This document shows positions 1 to 13,166 of a stretch of 64,000 bases of DNA, piece by piece. The stretch covers positions 22,574,975 through 22,638,974 of the forward strand of contig NC_079375.1 of assembly GCF_021018895.1 (NCBI RefSeq). Reading direction: 5' to 3'. This stretch comes from Seriola aureovittata (Eukaryota; Chordata; Actinopteri; Carangiformes; Carangidae). Position numbers and translations under genes: made by a program. Position 1 is the first letter of the stretch. Every line of letters starts with the position of its first letter. The notes beneath the pieces were generated by a model. That model was not told the origin of the DNA. It saw only the letters and a program-made list of their open reading frames with translations, and made no database searches.

Positions 1-3000
1 CTGACTGATGTATCACACGTGTGTTATCCAGCTCTTCATTGAAGTTATACGAGTGAAATATTCACTCCCTAGCCTCCATTATGTTTATGCCTGCAGCATT
101 CATCAAATAGAAATGTTTTAGATGTGATGTGTATGCAGTAATTCTTACTAATTTCTCCAAAATTCAGTTTCACTTCTGTGATTTCTTTATAAACTTTGGG
201 ATCTCTACTAGAATTTAAATTCATAGTAATTGGCTGCACAGCATGAATTCATACAAAGTGTTCAACCAGGTAAGACACGCCGACACAAAGCTGAGGATTA
301 TCAGCTGAGCATACAATCACTACACCGCTATTCACTGATAAAATTCAAGATATGAAGGATTGGAAATAAACGAGCACTCAGTAACAACAAATCATCCATG
401 ACATAGCTCAACAAAAAGAAGCACGGGCAAAATTTAGATGTTATCAGAAAGGTCTTAAGTCAAATACTTCCTTTAGTTCATGTGGAGATAACATTAACGG
501 CATATACACAGTGAAAACAACCTCCAGTTTAAGGTCTCATCTTACTGCAGTGGCATTGAGGTGTACTCCAGGGTGTGTCAGTACACCGTTACATCACTGT
601 GGGGGTGTGGTAATAGGGGCCATGAAACACACAGTTAGTTAAGCCTTGAATGGAGTGTGTTCACGGTCTGCCAGACCCGTTAACCATCCCACTGTTTCGG
701 AAATTCACGACAATAACAATAATGGACAAACTCTGATCTGGTCATTGCAGGAGATTTCATTAAAGCTCCCACTGTTCCACTGAAACTAAAACCACAGCAT
801 GCCCAGCAACACCGACATAATCAGGCTCTCCCAGCTTCATGTATTGGTTTGTGTCTGCTGCCACCTGCTGGAATAATAACCTCTTAAAACGTCCCTGCTT
901 ATGTTCACTCCGAGGCCGTGTGCAGCCTATCCCAGCATGCTCAGAGTGAGCACCCTTCGTACATCATCTGTTCATTACTTGTAGAGACTATCACACCCTC
1001 AGCCAATTAAAATTCTCCATCCTGCCTGACCTGGATGTCTTTGGGACTTGAGGAAAAATAAAATCTACTCCCACGGGATGAAGGCTGCAGCTGAGGAATC
1101 AGACCATCTTGTTGGGAGATTAACACACCGGGGTTCAGGCTCCAGAACATTTTGCCTAACTGATGGGGAGAAATTCAATTTGGGTGAACAGCTTGTTAAA
1201 ATGATTTATTGCAGTAATCCAATAAAACGTGAAGGAAGGGATTATATCTGCATGATGCGTTTGAGAATGATCATAATTGGAGCTTTACTTGATTACAGAA
1301 ATAACCGGTGTTTGTGATTGTGTTCGCTGATTCTGCACCGTGCTGGAAAACACGTCATATGAAATGACATTTATAGACTGTACGGTACGGTGTCATCCAG
1401 CTGAACCACAAAGTTGCAAAAAACTTAAAACTTGCATGAAGTCACTTCAGAAATCCTGAAATTGGGATAGATGTCATGAATGTGAAGAGCTGTAATCCTG
1501 CTTCAGCGATGTAAAAGCACTAAAGGTATTATATTTTGTGTATGATACCTGCATGACAGCTGAAAGAAGATTATGTAAGTCGGACTGGCTTTCTGTAAGG
1601 CGTCTGACGAGCATCCTGTCTGAAAAGACGATCCACGAGTAAGATTGTGTCATGTTTATTCAAAAACCCAAAGTATAAACTATAGAATAATGGACAGGAG
1701 TTTACTATTACTCCTATAAAGTGATCTCCTAATGAGGCAGTTGACCAGAATTTGCTAAATGTGGGTCTGATCATGTTTCAGCTGTTAATGAGGGTCCGGG
1801 TTTACAGGACCCCAGGCAGCTCCTTCAGGGGTAAACTGCACTATAATGGTCCAGTCTGTCATTTTTTGATGAAGTATGTTCATATAATTGGAGAGCTTGG
1901 ATTATAAATCAAAAGACAGCGTTCTGTGCTTTCCTTATCTGCTGATGATTACATTTATAAGTTTGGAGTGATGGCAGATTTCAGTCTTGAGATCTGTTGG
2001 TTCATATTTGGATCACAGACTTTTAAAGCTTTCAACACTTCTTTTTTTTTTCTTCACACTCTGACTAAATGTGGCGTCAGAGACAAACTGGTCAAACAAG
2101 ACCTCGGGCATTTACAACCTTAAACTACACCACAGTCTTTGCAGAACTAGATCTAATTTTCCAAAACATAATCACTCAGAAGCAGCGACATTACGACAGG
2201 TTATAGTCGCGGTTTCTCCGGTGGGCAAATGACAGTTTAGGGTATTATATGTACTTTTCCCTCCTCCACTTTTCACACCATGGGTTGTTTTTTCTCAGAC
2301 CTCACCTCAAATGGCTTCCACTCAGTGATGATTCTCTTTCATGTCCATCTGTCTGCTCTTCTCCAAGCCTCTGCCTGCCTCCTACTCTTTACTCCCTGAC
2401 TTCATATCCTTCATATCGAACAATCAGATTCAAAATGTGCTGCCTAACATCATGACCGGGCCATGCTGAGACACTACCGCACCGTACCGACTGTCTCAGG
2501 CATTTTGCAACATTATACAGAAGAACCTCTTTCACTATTGCCATGTTTGAGTTTATCTTCCCTGCTGGATGACACCATGAAAAATTGAAATTTTATACAG
2601 ACTGAATTTTTTGCTGACACCTACAACAGATAAAGTAAATTACTGAAAATGTCTCCGAACTATAAAATGAAATTTTGACTCTTTCATTTAGAAAAGCTGT
2701 ATCTGTAAGAGGGCCAATAAGGCTATAAATATCTCCTCTGTATGCAAAGTAGACTTTGGGTCGGCATCTTTTATCTAATTCTATTAGCTGTTTGTATTCT
2801 ACTGGCTATTCTCCAACTCCAAGTCACAATAATTGCATTTTCCATTTTCCACATTAGGCTCAATTCCCCATCGAGCGGCAGCTACGAGAGGTCAAGAGAA
2901 AGTCTCCTATGAGAGACTTCAGCGTAAAAAGACTGAGATTAAGACTGGAAGACAATACCGCATTTGGTCTCAAGATAACAATTTAATATATTTTACAGAC

Positions 3001-3600
3001 ATACAGACTCAGTAGGTTTTATAACCCAGCTGTCCCGAATCCTTTTCCTCTGATCACTGCCATCAGTCCCCTGCTGATGCAGCAGTGGAAAATATAGACC
3101 ACAGCTGCTTTTTTGATAGCTACTGTGAAGGATGGGCAAACAGCTGTCAATAAAATTAAGGGCAGAGAAGGGGGAAATTATAAATGGGCCCTAAAAGAGT
3201 TTAAATAAAGAAATCACACAGGGGAATAACAGTGGAGCAACTGTTCCATAATTAGGGCCACCGTAAATCTTTTGAAAGTGGATACTTAAAATTGTTTCCT
3301 CTTAAAGTGGTGAAAAACTTTTAGAGATCCTGGGGTGTATTCCAGATGGTCACCAGAAAAAAAACGAGCTGTCGTTTAGTTTTAAATTCCTAATTAGCAC
3401 ATATTTACTTTTATCATATTTTATTCTTCCAGGCTTTTACAGACTGTGCGTTTTTACTAACATTCAAAGAAAGTAATATTTTTTTGGTAGGACTGTAAGT
3501 TAACTTGAACACCACCACAACGTTCAGGCAAAGCAGCTAATTCCAGGTTCAGACTCTGTAAACTGTATGATTGTCTGGAAGTGTTAACACCACAGCAACT
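1..3600. other. intergenic, no gene seen
   Basis: AT-rich DNA with only short, unrelated open frames and no recognisable protein motif, exon pair or intact transposon on either strand. Confidence 0.6.
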
Positions 3601-3639
3601 TCAACTTTCTTGCTTATATCACATTCATGGTCCTCAGAC

Positions 3640-4500
3640 GGTGATTCCTAGACCTTTCATTTAGTGATACCAGCAGGTCTAAATGTCCTCTTGACCAACT
3701 CTTTGGTCCGTGATAAAGTTATGAAAAAACAATGACTAATTTCTTATAAAGTTTGCTCCAAAATTCAATGGTTCCCAGAGGATGAGCCCTAATCTGTCTG
3801 GAGCCCTACCACAGTCCCTCTAGCACCACCATCAGGTCAAAGTCTCTCCTACTCCAAAGTGTTGGACCGTGACAGGTTGTCTCAGACGCTGATGGCTGAT
3901 TTTCATTGACATTTGCTGAGAAATAACATGGTCCCCGAAGAGTGAGTCCTAATGTTTGTGGTGTCTCTGATCTGTCTTCTACTACTAACCAGACGTGACA
4001 TGTTCCTCTTGTCTAGGACTCATTCAACTTAATGAGCACATTGACGATTAGAATTTACCACAATATGAAAGAAACAACTGCACTTGTAACACTCATTGCT
4101 TGCTAATGATGTTGAGATTGCAGCAGCAATCATTTTCATGCTTGCAGGATTTTCTGGTGCTCAATATGTGATTCCTTGTGATTTTGCTGATTTCTTAATT
4201 TAAGATCTTTTAATCTTCTTTTAAAACCCTCGTGTCAAATTCTCTCTGCAGCAACTACTTTGGTCCATGATGAAGTATCTGAAAAACTAATGGCTTTTTT
4301 TTTTGTCATTTTGCCGAGAGGATGAGACCTAAAGTTTCTGTTGCCACTTGTCCTTTCCTCTAGCAACACCATCTCATTACAATATTTTTTTTATACACCT
4401 AAAAGAATCTAAATTTAATGTGCAGTTGGGGGATAAACCATTTTAACTGTAATGCCTTAATGTTTTTTTCCCTACAGCACCACCATCAGGTATGTTATGG
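3640..4500. repeat. degenerate fish dispersed repeat, three to four partial units
   Basis: Related words recur in the same order: 'tttggtcc(g/a)tgat(a/g)aagt' (about 3703 and 4260), 'agaggatgag' (3777 and 4317) with a diverged third form 'gaagagtgag' (about 3936), and 'agcaccaccatcaggt' (about 3821 and 4477, diverged at 4359). This is a fish interspersed family that I recognise by its 'ccagaggatga' and 'agcgccaccat' words; I cannot name its class. Related pieces occur at 43690 and 49480. Confidence 0.55.
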
Positions 4501-4705
4501 TACTGTAGCATTCATTGATATTTTGTCCTTTACTGTTTAAGACTGTCACTGGCTCTTTTTCTTCTAATACAGGATTAGCATGTGGCTAATGTTGTCTTTA
4601 TTGTAGGACACTGACCTGAACTGACTTGGCATCCATCCATCCACTCTTATTGTTAATTAATACACTGTCTATTGATGACTAGAATTAAGTAGGGGATTAC
4701 ACTAA

Positions 4706-4751
4706 CACACACACACACACACACACAAACTAACACGTACACACACACGAA
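4706..4751. repeat. (CA)n microsatellite, interrupted
   Basis: Two short CA runs separated by 'aaactaacacgtac'. Confidence 0.85.
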
Positions 4752-4759
4752 GCAGTGTG

Positions 4760-7700
4760 AGATAATTAGTTTATTTTTACATTTTTATATTAGTTCCAAG
4801 GATGCAACTAATTACCCAGGATCATTTCATATAATGTTCCACTTTTTTGGGAACATGCTGAAAGAAGGTGCAGAATTAATATCATTGTAGTCGGTGAGTC
4901 CTTGAGAAAGGTAATGTTCGAATAACTTTGAAAAATGGGGTTATTCAAAGTTGGTAGAGTTTGTCTTGTGTTCTCACTGTGGACACATGTCACTGATTTA
5001 TTTTTTCACATCTCTCTTTTTCTCCGTTGCTGTTGAAGTCAAAGACTTGAAATAGAAGGGAGAGGATATTTGTCACTTGTACAAAGCCATCGAGAACATT
5101 TCCTCCACTGTTTGTTTTGTTGCCTTCTGGTCATTGAAAAGTAATTTGATCTGGAGTCTCTGATCGATTAGTGACTTTGTGTTCTACCATTGCCTCTGCT
5201 GCAAAATATCAAAAGGTACAACTGTTTTGAAATGGGCTCTGTCACAGTTCAGGGTATTGCTGTTTATACTTCAAACCCTGAAAGAGTGGTAGTGACATGT
5301 TGTCTACCAAACTGCCAGTCCTTCTTCTAAGATTTTTACTTTGATGTTCGAAGTGGCAAAGGCTGCACTGCATATAAATCTTTGCCTTAATAAATCATTA
5401 ATCCTGTATCAACACCCCTGAGAAAATTCCACTGTCAGTGAACTTGTTTCAAAACCTGTTTTCAACTAAAGTGAAGTTATTTTGAAGAAAACAGACTCCT
5501 GACTCCACTTTGTTTAAAGCCTGCGCTAACGACAAATGATCATAATACATATTATTTACAGAGTGATTTTCAAGATACCCAACGCCTCCTCATTGAAAGC
5601 CCTGTCATGGCTTGTTGTCGGATGGCGGGGATAAGAGGTGAGCATCCAATCAACAGAGAGTGCAGGATGGCGTGTGTTGGTGGAACAGGTCAAAGAGGTT
5701 ATGGAGGGCTTTGTTTGATACTTTGCGGGACGGGAGGTCAGTGAAGGCTCTGAGTTATAGTTGAACTTCTCTCACTCGAGTCAGATTTGTGAACTCCAGG
5801 TAAGATCTTTGGACTGTGTATGAGCTAAAATTACACGAAACACTGAGAAATAGATGCACTTGTTGCATGACAGCTCTGTTATCCTCTCTAGTCCTTTTTC
5901 TTTCAGCTTGACCAGCCCTCTGCCATCCTGAAGAAACCCACCATGCACTCAGCTCTCTCTGAGAGATAGACTATAGCCTTGAGGGCAGATCATGGCAGGA
6001 GTCTCCAGCACAAATATCCTCAGAACAAACAACAGAATCTTTGATCATGTTCATGTCAACAAAACTCCTGCGGCTTATATTCCCATCTGGAGATTTCTAT
6101 CATACACAATAGTGTGCATTGGACCAAACCATAGTGTATAGGATCAGCTAACTGCAAACTGTACCTGCCATCCCTGAAAATCTTCCCCAAAAAAGACAAT
6201 TTATTATATCACAAATGTAGTATGTAGTATCCCTGGCTCTGTATTATAAAATATACATTTGGTTTAGAAAAATACAGTGATATTTGCCAAGAAAGAAGGA
6301 GTAGCTGATATTTGATGCAGTAGGTGCAAAGGAATTAGTGAGTGGACTTAAATTTTCTGCCGTTTGTGCTCACACTGATCATTTAAGTGTGCTGTACTTA
6401 GCTGAAGCACCTTGTAGTGAAAATTCATGCAAAGCTGTACAAAATAACAAAATAACGAATAAAAAATGTGCATAATGATTATGGCTTTGCAAGTGTTGCA
6501 GGTCTTTTATTATTGTTAAACTTTTTTGTGCATTTTTTGTTATTTTCTGATTTTCAGCCTATGGTAATATTTTCTGTCGAACCGAAACCGTTCCTCCACT
6601 TTCTCCGTCAGTACTACTCTATCAGAAGCAAAAGCTTCCCAACTCATTCCCACCATCAAAGAGCGTGAAGAGGTGTTGAGATATCTTAGAAAAAATGTAA
6701 AAGCTATGCAAGTAATTAATATTGGTTTGATCTCAATCACGAGCTGTGGCTAAACACTGGCTAATTGATCATTGCTCACTAATTTAGGGAAGGTGATGTG
6801 TTGAACAGTCTATAAGATTGTTATTTAGGGCTATTCAAAGATCTAGAGCAGGTTTTGTACTTGTAATAATACATCTTTAAACTATTATAAAGTGAAAATG
6901 TTACATTAGCTTATTGCCTGTGTAACCCCAGTCCCATGTAGCTAGGAAATATTAACTGACAAATAATTGGGGTGTTGTAGTACAGTGGGACGGGGCCCGA
7001 GTTCGTCTGGAGATGGCGCTACCTGTGATAAACGTGATATAAAATAACTCGGCGGTGCCTCCAATAACATTTAAGAAGTAACACAAAATGTTGGTACTTA
7101 CCCTTTAAAATAAAAGTTCCCTTTAACCTATTTAATATGTATACAAAAAATATCACCCTTGTAAACACAACACAGGATTTAGAGGAAACAACAATAATTA
7201 TTTATTGTAAGGTTACTAATTGGATTTCCAAATTAGTCAAATAGTTCACTGTTGACTTTTAAGTAGGCCTATGCATTGATAAAAATATTCAAAACTCTCA
7301 TTTGGTCTGGAAGGTTTAACACACAAATGATGAACCCAATGATAAAATGTGAAATCTAATAAACAAATAAACTCAAATGTCCACAGCCCACACTCACACA
7401 CACATTCACGCAGGGCTATTAAATATAAAGAAAACGTTGCAGGCCTGGTCGATGCTTGTGAGCGTGGAGGCCGAAAACGAATGGCCGTTTCACTTGGTTT
7501 TAACCAGCATAAACAAATAAAAGCACGTGCACAGTGTTAATGGTGTACTCACGAGTCCAGCAACAGTCAGAGAATAAGATGGAAAAGGGGCAAAAGGCAA
7601 GGTGCAGTTTCAACGGCAAGCAAATGGAGCGTGCAGCAACACAGTGCGGTGAGCCACGTTCAAGTACAGCAGCTACAGTCTCCCTCCAAAGGTCCAGGGC

Positions 7701-8470
7701 TCTCCCGGTCCTCACTCTCTCCCTCTTATGGCAAATGTCCGGTCCTGAATCACATAATTCTTCTTAGTAACTAAGTTACAGGCTTATTCATGGCGAAAAA
7801 CCAACAGTAGGTCTTAAACAAATTAGCAATTGCTAACTGCAATGCAGAATTAACCATAGGCTAGTCTATGAGCAGGCTAAGCTAAAGGCTAGCAGCGATT
7901 AGCAATTCAGCTCGTCTTTAACACATTACAAATTACACAACAGCACAAAGTACATTAAAACACATGAATTTACCTCTGGCAGCTTCTCAGAGTTCTCACA
8001 CATAAACCAGGGGACGACTCTCCGTCCGTCTTGGGAGTTAGTAGTATTTTATTTACTTTACAATCTACAGCTATCCATCTCGGATGCCGATAACACAGCC
8101 TCGGCTGTCGCTAATGTGCTGCGGCACGTCAGGGATGCTAAGCACCTCCTACCTGAACAAGGTGAGGACAGGATTGGCTAAGGCTACATACATTCAAAGA
8201 TGAGAGATTAAAGAGATGCTTCACTACCCCACAAACAAACGTGGTCAATCATATGGATCTTAAAACTAACACCACCCTTTTATCTCTGACTTTTAACTGT
8301 ATACGAAATGACTTTTTAAACATATTTACACTTCATGAACTATTATTTATTAACAACACAAACATTTTAATATCTGTATATGAATGAATGAAAATAATAG
8401 CCACAGGGCTACACCTGTTTACCTGCTTATTTGCTTTATCACCGGTTGCAAACAGTGTTTCTGAAATATT
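4760..8470. other. intergenic, no gene seen
   Basis: No recognisable coding exon. The sequence from about 6960 to 8230 contains CpG-bearing phrases and 'gctaa(a)ggctagcagc' words that look like old repeat. It directly precedes the unidentified ORF at 8484, so the two may belong to one element. Confidence 0.45.
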
Positions 8471-8483
8471 TCTTTGAGATATA

Positions 8484-8894
8484 ATGAATAGAAAGACTGT
8501 GCCTGTCTCCAGCTCCACCTTAAGACGGAGAACCCGAGTTGATGTAGATAAACGACTTCAACAAATTAGGGTTGACTGCACAAACTTTTCTGACTTTCAA
8601 ACGACAACAGAGAGGGTCCTTGGAGATATCAGTGGAGAGTTTTTTGGAGAAAGCCTAAATTGTAGAGATAAGACATGTTCAGACATTGCAACTGGAGTAG
8701 TGTTTAGTGAGGAGGAAGGTGGCATGGAAGTAGACACAGACATATCTGAGGGTTTTGTGGTTGTAAAGTCTGACAAACCGTACCAACAAACATTTCAAGT
8801 GGTGATATTGATACCGTTACTAGGATTGTGTCTGTTGCTCTCGGCTGTTGTGCAGCTAGTGACGTCAGTGACTTTAGGCTCATCTTGTAACTGA
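8484..8894 (+). CDS. unidentified 136-codon ORF, acidic with a hydrophobic end
   Basis: An ATG with an in-frame TGA three codons upstream opens a frame free of stops for 136 codons. The N-terminus is basic (STLRRRTRVDVDKRLQQI), the middle acidic (SEEEGGMEVDTDISEG), and the end strongly hydrophobic (VVILIPLLGLCLLLSAVV), with a TGA at 8892-8894. I do not recognise a family. The hydrophobic tail could be a C-terminal membrane segment. Alternatively, the coding part could stop near 'KPYQQTFQV' (about 8801) and the rest be read-through of an intron. No partner gene lies nearby. A transposon-derived or chance ORF is as likely as a small gene. Confidence 0.25.
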   Translation: MNRKTVPVSSSTLRRRTRVDVDKRLQQIRVDCTNFSDFQTTTERVLGDISGEFFGESLNCRDKTCSDIATGVVFSEEEGGMEVDTDISEGFVVVKSDKPYQQTFQVVILIPLLGLCLLLSAVVQLVTSVTLGSSCN

Positions 8895-9474
8895 TGACTG
8901 TAACTTGAGATTGTATGGACCCAGTAGACCGAGTGAATACACGTCGATCGGTTCACCGTGTTGTAACCACTTTACATTGCTGTTAGGAGATCAGCCATGA
9001 TTGAAAGTGAACTAGGTCTTTACATTTCTCAGGAGATTTCAGCATCCCTCTGTGTTTATCAGGACCTGAGCCAGTACAGATGTAATACGGCCTCCACCCG
9101 TCTCACCAACGGCAGAGAGTCCAGACAGTGAGGAGGGTCTCGGTGAGTAACATGCTATCATTCACTTTTAAAAGTAAGACTTGTCTATACCACTGATTAA
9201 ATCAGACCTGCAGTGTGTACATGTTCGTAGTAGGAACTACTCAATAAGAACTCTGCTTAATGACTTTACTGCTCAAAGCTATAAAACTCTAAAAACAACC
9301 ACGATATGCTGATGGATTTCACTCTAGGTTACGATGCAGGTCTGTTGTAATGTGTTGCAATAACCCTCAATAAAGCGCTGTGAACAAGTTGTAAAAAGAA
9401 AAACAAGACTTTGTGAATAAAACCAAACACAGAGACAATGACAAAATGCTTTGTGTAAAACTTTGTGCTCAAAG

Positions 9475-9477
<3 letters not shown>

Positions 9478-9535
<58 letters not shown>
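9478..9535. repeat. (GT)n microsatellite
   Basis: Almost pure GT, about 28 units, sitting about 20 bp outside the left arm of the foldback element at 9557. Confidence 0.9.
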
Positions 9536-9537
<2 letters not shown>

Positions 9538-9556
9538 GGCTCAAATTGGGGTCAAA

Positions 9557-10162
9557 ATGATTTTGAGTTTGTAAAGTGATGTTCACAAATGATTCCAATG
9601 TTTGTAGTTGTAAATCAACGTTTGTAAACCTGTAAAATAAATCTGCTTGAGAAATTCAAGTTTGCGTATGTGAAACAATTGCGCTTTTGTCAAATACATT
9701 TGTATTTATTGAAACTCTGAATCAAATATCAACAAACGATCAGTGTTGATGTTGAACAAAGACACTGTAAAAGAAGAAATGGATTTGTGTCGCGATACGG
9801 AGCAGAAAACTGTAAAACTCCTCAAGTTCCCACAGTGTGTGTGAAACTGAAGTTACACACTTGTCAGTGTCAACTTGGGAATGTTGCACTCACACAGTTT
9901 TACATTTTATCTCTGCACACAGACGTCCACAAAAGCATTTCTTCTTTCCCTGTGTCTTTGTTTATCATCACCACTGATCATTTGTTCAGTTTTCATTCAC
10001 TCTGTCTTAACAAATACAAATCTCTTTGCCACAAGCACAATTGTTTCACATTCGCAAACTTGAATTTCTCATGCAGATTTATCTTACAGGTTTACAAACG
10101 TCGATTTACAACTACAATCATTGGAATTATTTGTGAACATCACTTAACGAGCTCAAAATCAT
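9557..10162. mobile_element. foldback element with about 233-bp inverted arms
   Basis: The left arm (about 9557-9789) and the reverse complement of the right arm (about 9928-10162) align along nearly their whole length: both start atgattttgag, share gtgatgttcacaaat, acgtttgtaaacctgtaa and gagaaattcaagtttgcg, and end in gaagaaatg(g/c)(a/t)tttgtg. A spacer of about 140 bp separates them. The outer 120 bp is the most alike. Open frames inside are by-products. This is the layout of a foldback or long-TIR non-autonomous DNA transposon; the superfamily is unknown. A transcript across it would form a long hairpin. Confidence 0.75.
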
Positions 10163-10199
10163 GCTAAGTCGGGGGGCGCACAAGCCAGCAGTGTGAGCT

Positions 10200-12700
10200 T
10201 ATTTTGTTCAGTCGTCACAGCTTCAAATGGCTTTTTGAGGGACACCTGCAGTGGCCGAGGTCAGTGTCAGGATGAGTCTCTACCACATGAATGAAACTGA
10301 AAGTAACATCCTTTGTGCAGATTGAAACATGAGGAGTGAAGTACACGCACCGAGCAGCAGGAACATTCAAAAGTTCTCCAGGAATTTTCTAGTATTTATG
10401 ATAATATCTCTTTCTGCTCGTTCTTGTTCTTTAAGCTACAAATGATTGGTTTGAGCAATCTGGCCTTATCCCCCTCATCGTGCATGATGATCCTTCAGGA
10501 TATTTGCATATGTGTAGGGAAAAGAACAAACTTTGACAGCTGATCCTCTTATTGTACAGTAGCCGACATCCTGACGAGATCTTCACTGAGCATTTCTCTC
10601 CGCTCAAGATGAAAAAGTATAATAATATAAAAAGGTCTAATATTTCACGTCATACTCCAAACTTCCACATCAGTCAAATATTAATGTAATTAAAAAATGA
10701 ATTAACTGTAAAATGAATCAACTGATTGCATGTAGCTTGAGTGAATTGAATCTACTTACGGACACAAATGCATAGACAATTATTATTTCTGTAGCTTTTT
10801 ATCCAAATTGAGTTCATTGTTTTGGTTTTGTGGCACATTAATGTTCAGGCATTTTTCAGGCATTGGGGCAGACCGAACCAGAAGCAAAAGGAAAATGATT
10901 ATTGGACAGGACTCCAGCTAATATTTGTCTGTGTTTTTGATTTGTCCTTAATTCTTTTGTGATGTACTGGCTACATGTCTTTTAAAATAAAAAGATATCT
11001 TTACCTCAAAATCAGGACATAACAGAAACTACGGGTGTTTCAGAGGCTATTTGTAAGTTTTCTCTGCCGCAGATCGGAGGCTGCAGTGAGTTGCTATCGG
11101 AAAAATTGGCGAGTCTGGCTGGAACGGGCCGGGGCTAGCTGGCTAGCGTGCTAACATCAGAAGAAGAGAAGGAGTCGTAGAAACAAGTTAATATTGCTGT
11201 TGTTTTCCACCACTGGAGACGCTCATGGTGAGTAAAGGAATGAAGTTTGATGCTGCACTCACAATGTTTCTTCTAGACTGGTAAATAGACATCTGTTAAT
11301 GCTAACGTTAGCTATGTAGCAACAGCAGAACAAGTTTATGGAGACTGAGTATAACAACAAAGCAAATTAGTTAATGGAATAACAAAGCATAGAGTTTAAA
11401 ACCATATATTAGGTATTTTATACATGTATAGGTAGTTTTCATATCCGTTAAAAACATCTTATTTATTGGCACACCAAACTATAATCATAGAAATGTATAT
11501 AATTATACAACAATTTGTGTGTCTTTAATTGCCTACTTTAAATGTATATTTATTGATTGTAACTAACTACTGAAATAGCGCGTAGTATTTCAGGTGGTGT
11601 ATGGATTCTGGTGATTTTTATCACCACAATAAAAAAGGGCTATTAAAAAGGCAACAGAACACACAGTGTTTAAACTGTACAGAAACAGTGCGGCTGAAAA
11701 ACGAAAATTAATTCAGTAAAATTACTCATGTACTGCTAGAAAATCTTCGTGCTGTAAATAAAAGCTGCACATGTAAACATTTCTCAGAGACGTGCCGCTC
11801 TGTTTAGTGGAAGAGAGGAAATTGTTTTGGTTGGCATTTACACACCAAATTAAGTTTTCATTACTGTTAATTTTAAGCTCAGAGCGCATATCTACATCTG
11901 CAGAGAATCAAACTACATTAACTATGCTTCATTCAATTTGAATTGAACAACATTATGTTTTGCCTGATGCAATAATGGTTGTGTCTGTTACCAGTAAAGA
12001 GTTCAAACACACAAACCTGCAGTCATTCTCAGTTTCTTCCACATTATATAGTTTTGGGCATTGCTCATTTTTAAACAGATTTGTTGCATGCTGGGAGAGA
12101 CTCCAGCCCCCGAGCCCCAGAGAACGAACAGATGGGCAAAGAAAATTAATGAGTGACTGAATAAGGACCTGCATGTCTGCTTGACTTGGCTAATCACTGA
12201 CTCTTGAGAAGAGAAGGAATACTAGTTTTTAGTGATTTTGTAATGTTTTACATCCTTCCATCATTTATCTAATATCAACATTTGTACATTAAAATAAATT
12301 TCTAATCTTTCTAAGTGTAATATAGAAAATACGCCTAAGAAGAGGGGGTCTTCATGACCAATCCATGTATTTACAATTCAAATTCTCTAATATCTGATGC
12401 TTGTTTTTGTCACAGTTTTCAAAGAACACTGTGCATGACATAATATTGTCTTGTTACCCATGAGAAATGTAATGCATTTTAAATGAAAGTGCCTGTTTGT
12501 TTGCAATAAAGAAAGACAAGAGCAAAGACAACTGCATCCATAACATTAAACATTGGCCATGGTCATCATAATCCTTCACTCAGGAGCATAAAATCCAAAT
12601 ATGACTGACTACATGGTTACTTTCTTTCACTGACGTTATGCATATCAATGAATAACATCAATGTTATTCATTTATTCATGGCTGCAACCTATTATTTTGC
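10200..12700. other. intergenic; CpG-bearing patch at about 11060-11230 and an old repeat tail
   Basis: Mostly AT-rich without exons. The patch at about 11060-11230 is GC-richer and ends 'gctcATG|gtgagt' (ATG 11225-11227), a start codon directly followed by a strong donor. At about 12090-12160, 'ctgggagagactccagccc' resembles the 3' tail of fish SINE/LINE copies. Confidence 0.35.
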
Positions 12701-12728
12701 AACCTGACAGCCTCCGTGTGAAGGACTG

Positions 12729-13007
12729 TTATCCAAGAAAACTGAATTGACAGATGAGGCCATGAGAGACTTTGATCATGCTGGAGTTGTAATGACCCAC
12801 TGTAAGGTGGATGTGGTATTCACTGTGCTGATGAGCAGCACCGCAACAGTCACTGATCACACACCCATGAATTCTGTCCTTAAATGCATAAACATTTGCC
12901 CACTCTTCCACTTCAGCTATTTCAATACCATGCTGTCGAATTAAATGGAGTGTGCTTAACTGTGTAATTCTTAAACTCTTACCCTCTGCTAATGCAAGCT
13001 GTGCCAA
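12729..13007 (-). pseudogene. unidentified open frame on the minus strand (92 codons)
   Basis: The minus strand stays open for 92 codons with protein-like composition, for example LIRQHGIEIAEVEEWANVYA, DRIHGCVISDCCGAAHQHSE and YHIHLTVGHYNSSM. The stop falls directly after QFSFLG. I do not recognise the family. Regular hydrophobic spacing and no low-complexity bias make it better than most frames here. No splice partners or initiation context support a gene, so I list it as a possible remnant of a coding repeat. Confidence 0.2.
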
Positions 13008-13166
13008 TGTGGTGTTTTTCTCCTGCCTTGTAAAAACCTAATGCTTGAATACGTTTTATTAACTTTTTAAGCCATTATAACCACTCTGTCCCCTGCTTTA
13101 TTCGCTTTCTAACAGATATTTTTCAAGGACGTGAATTTTATTCTTGTATAAGTTACTTTTCTACAG

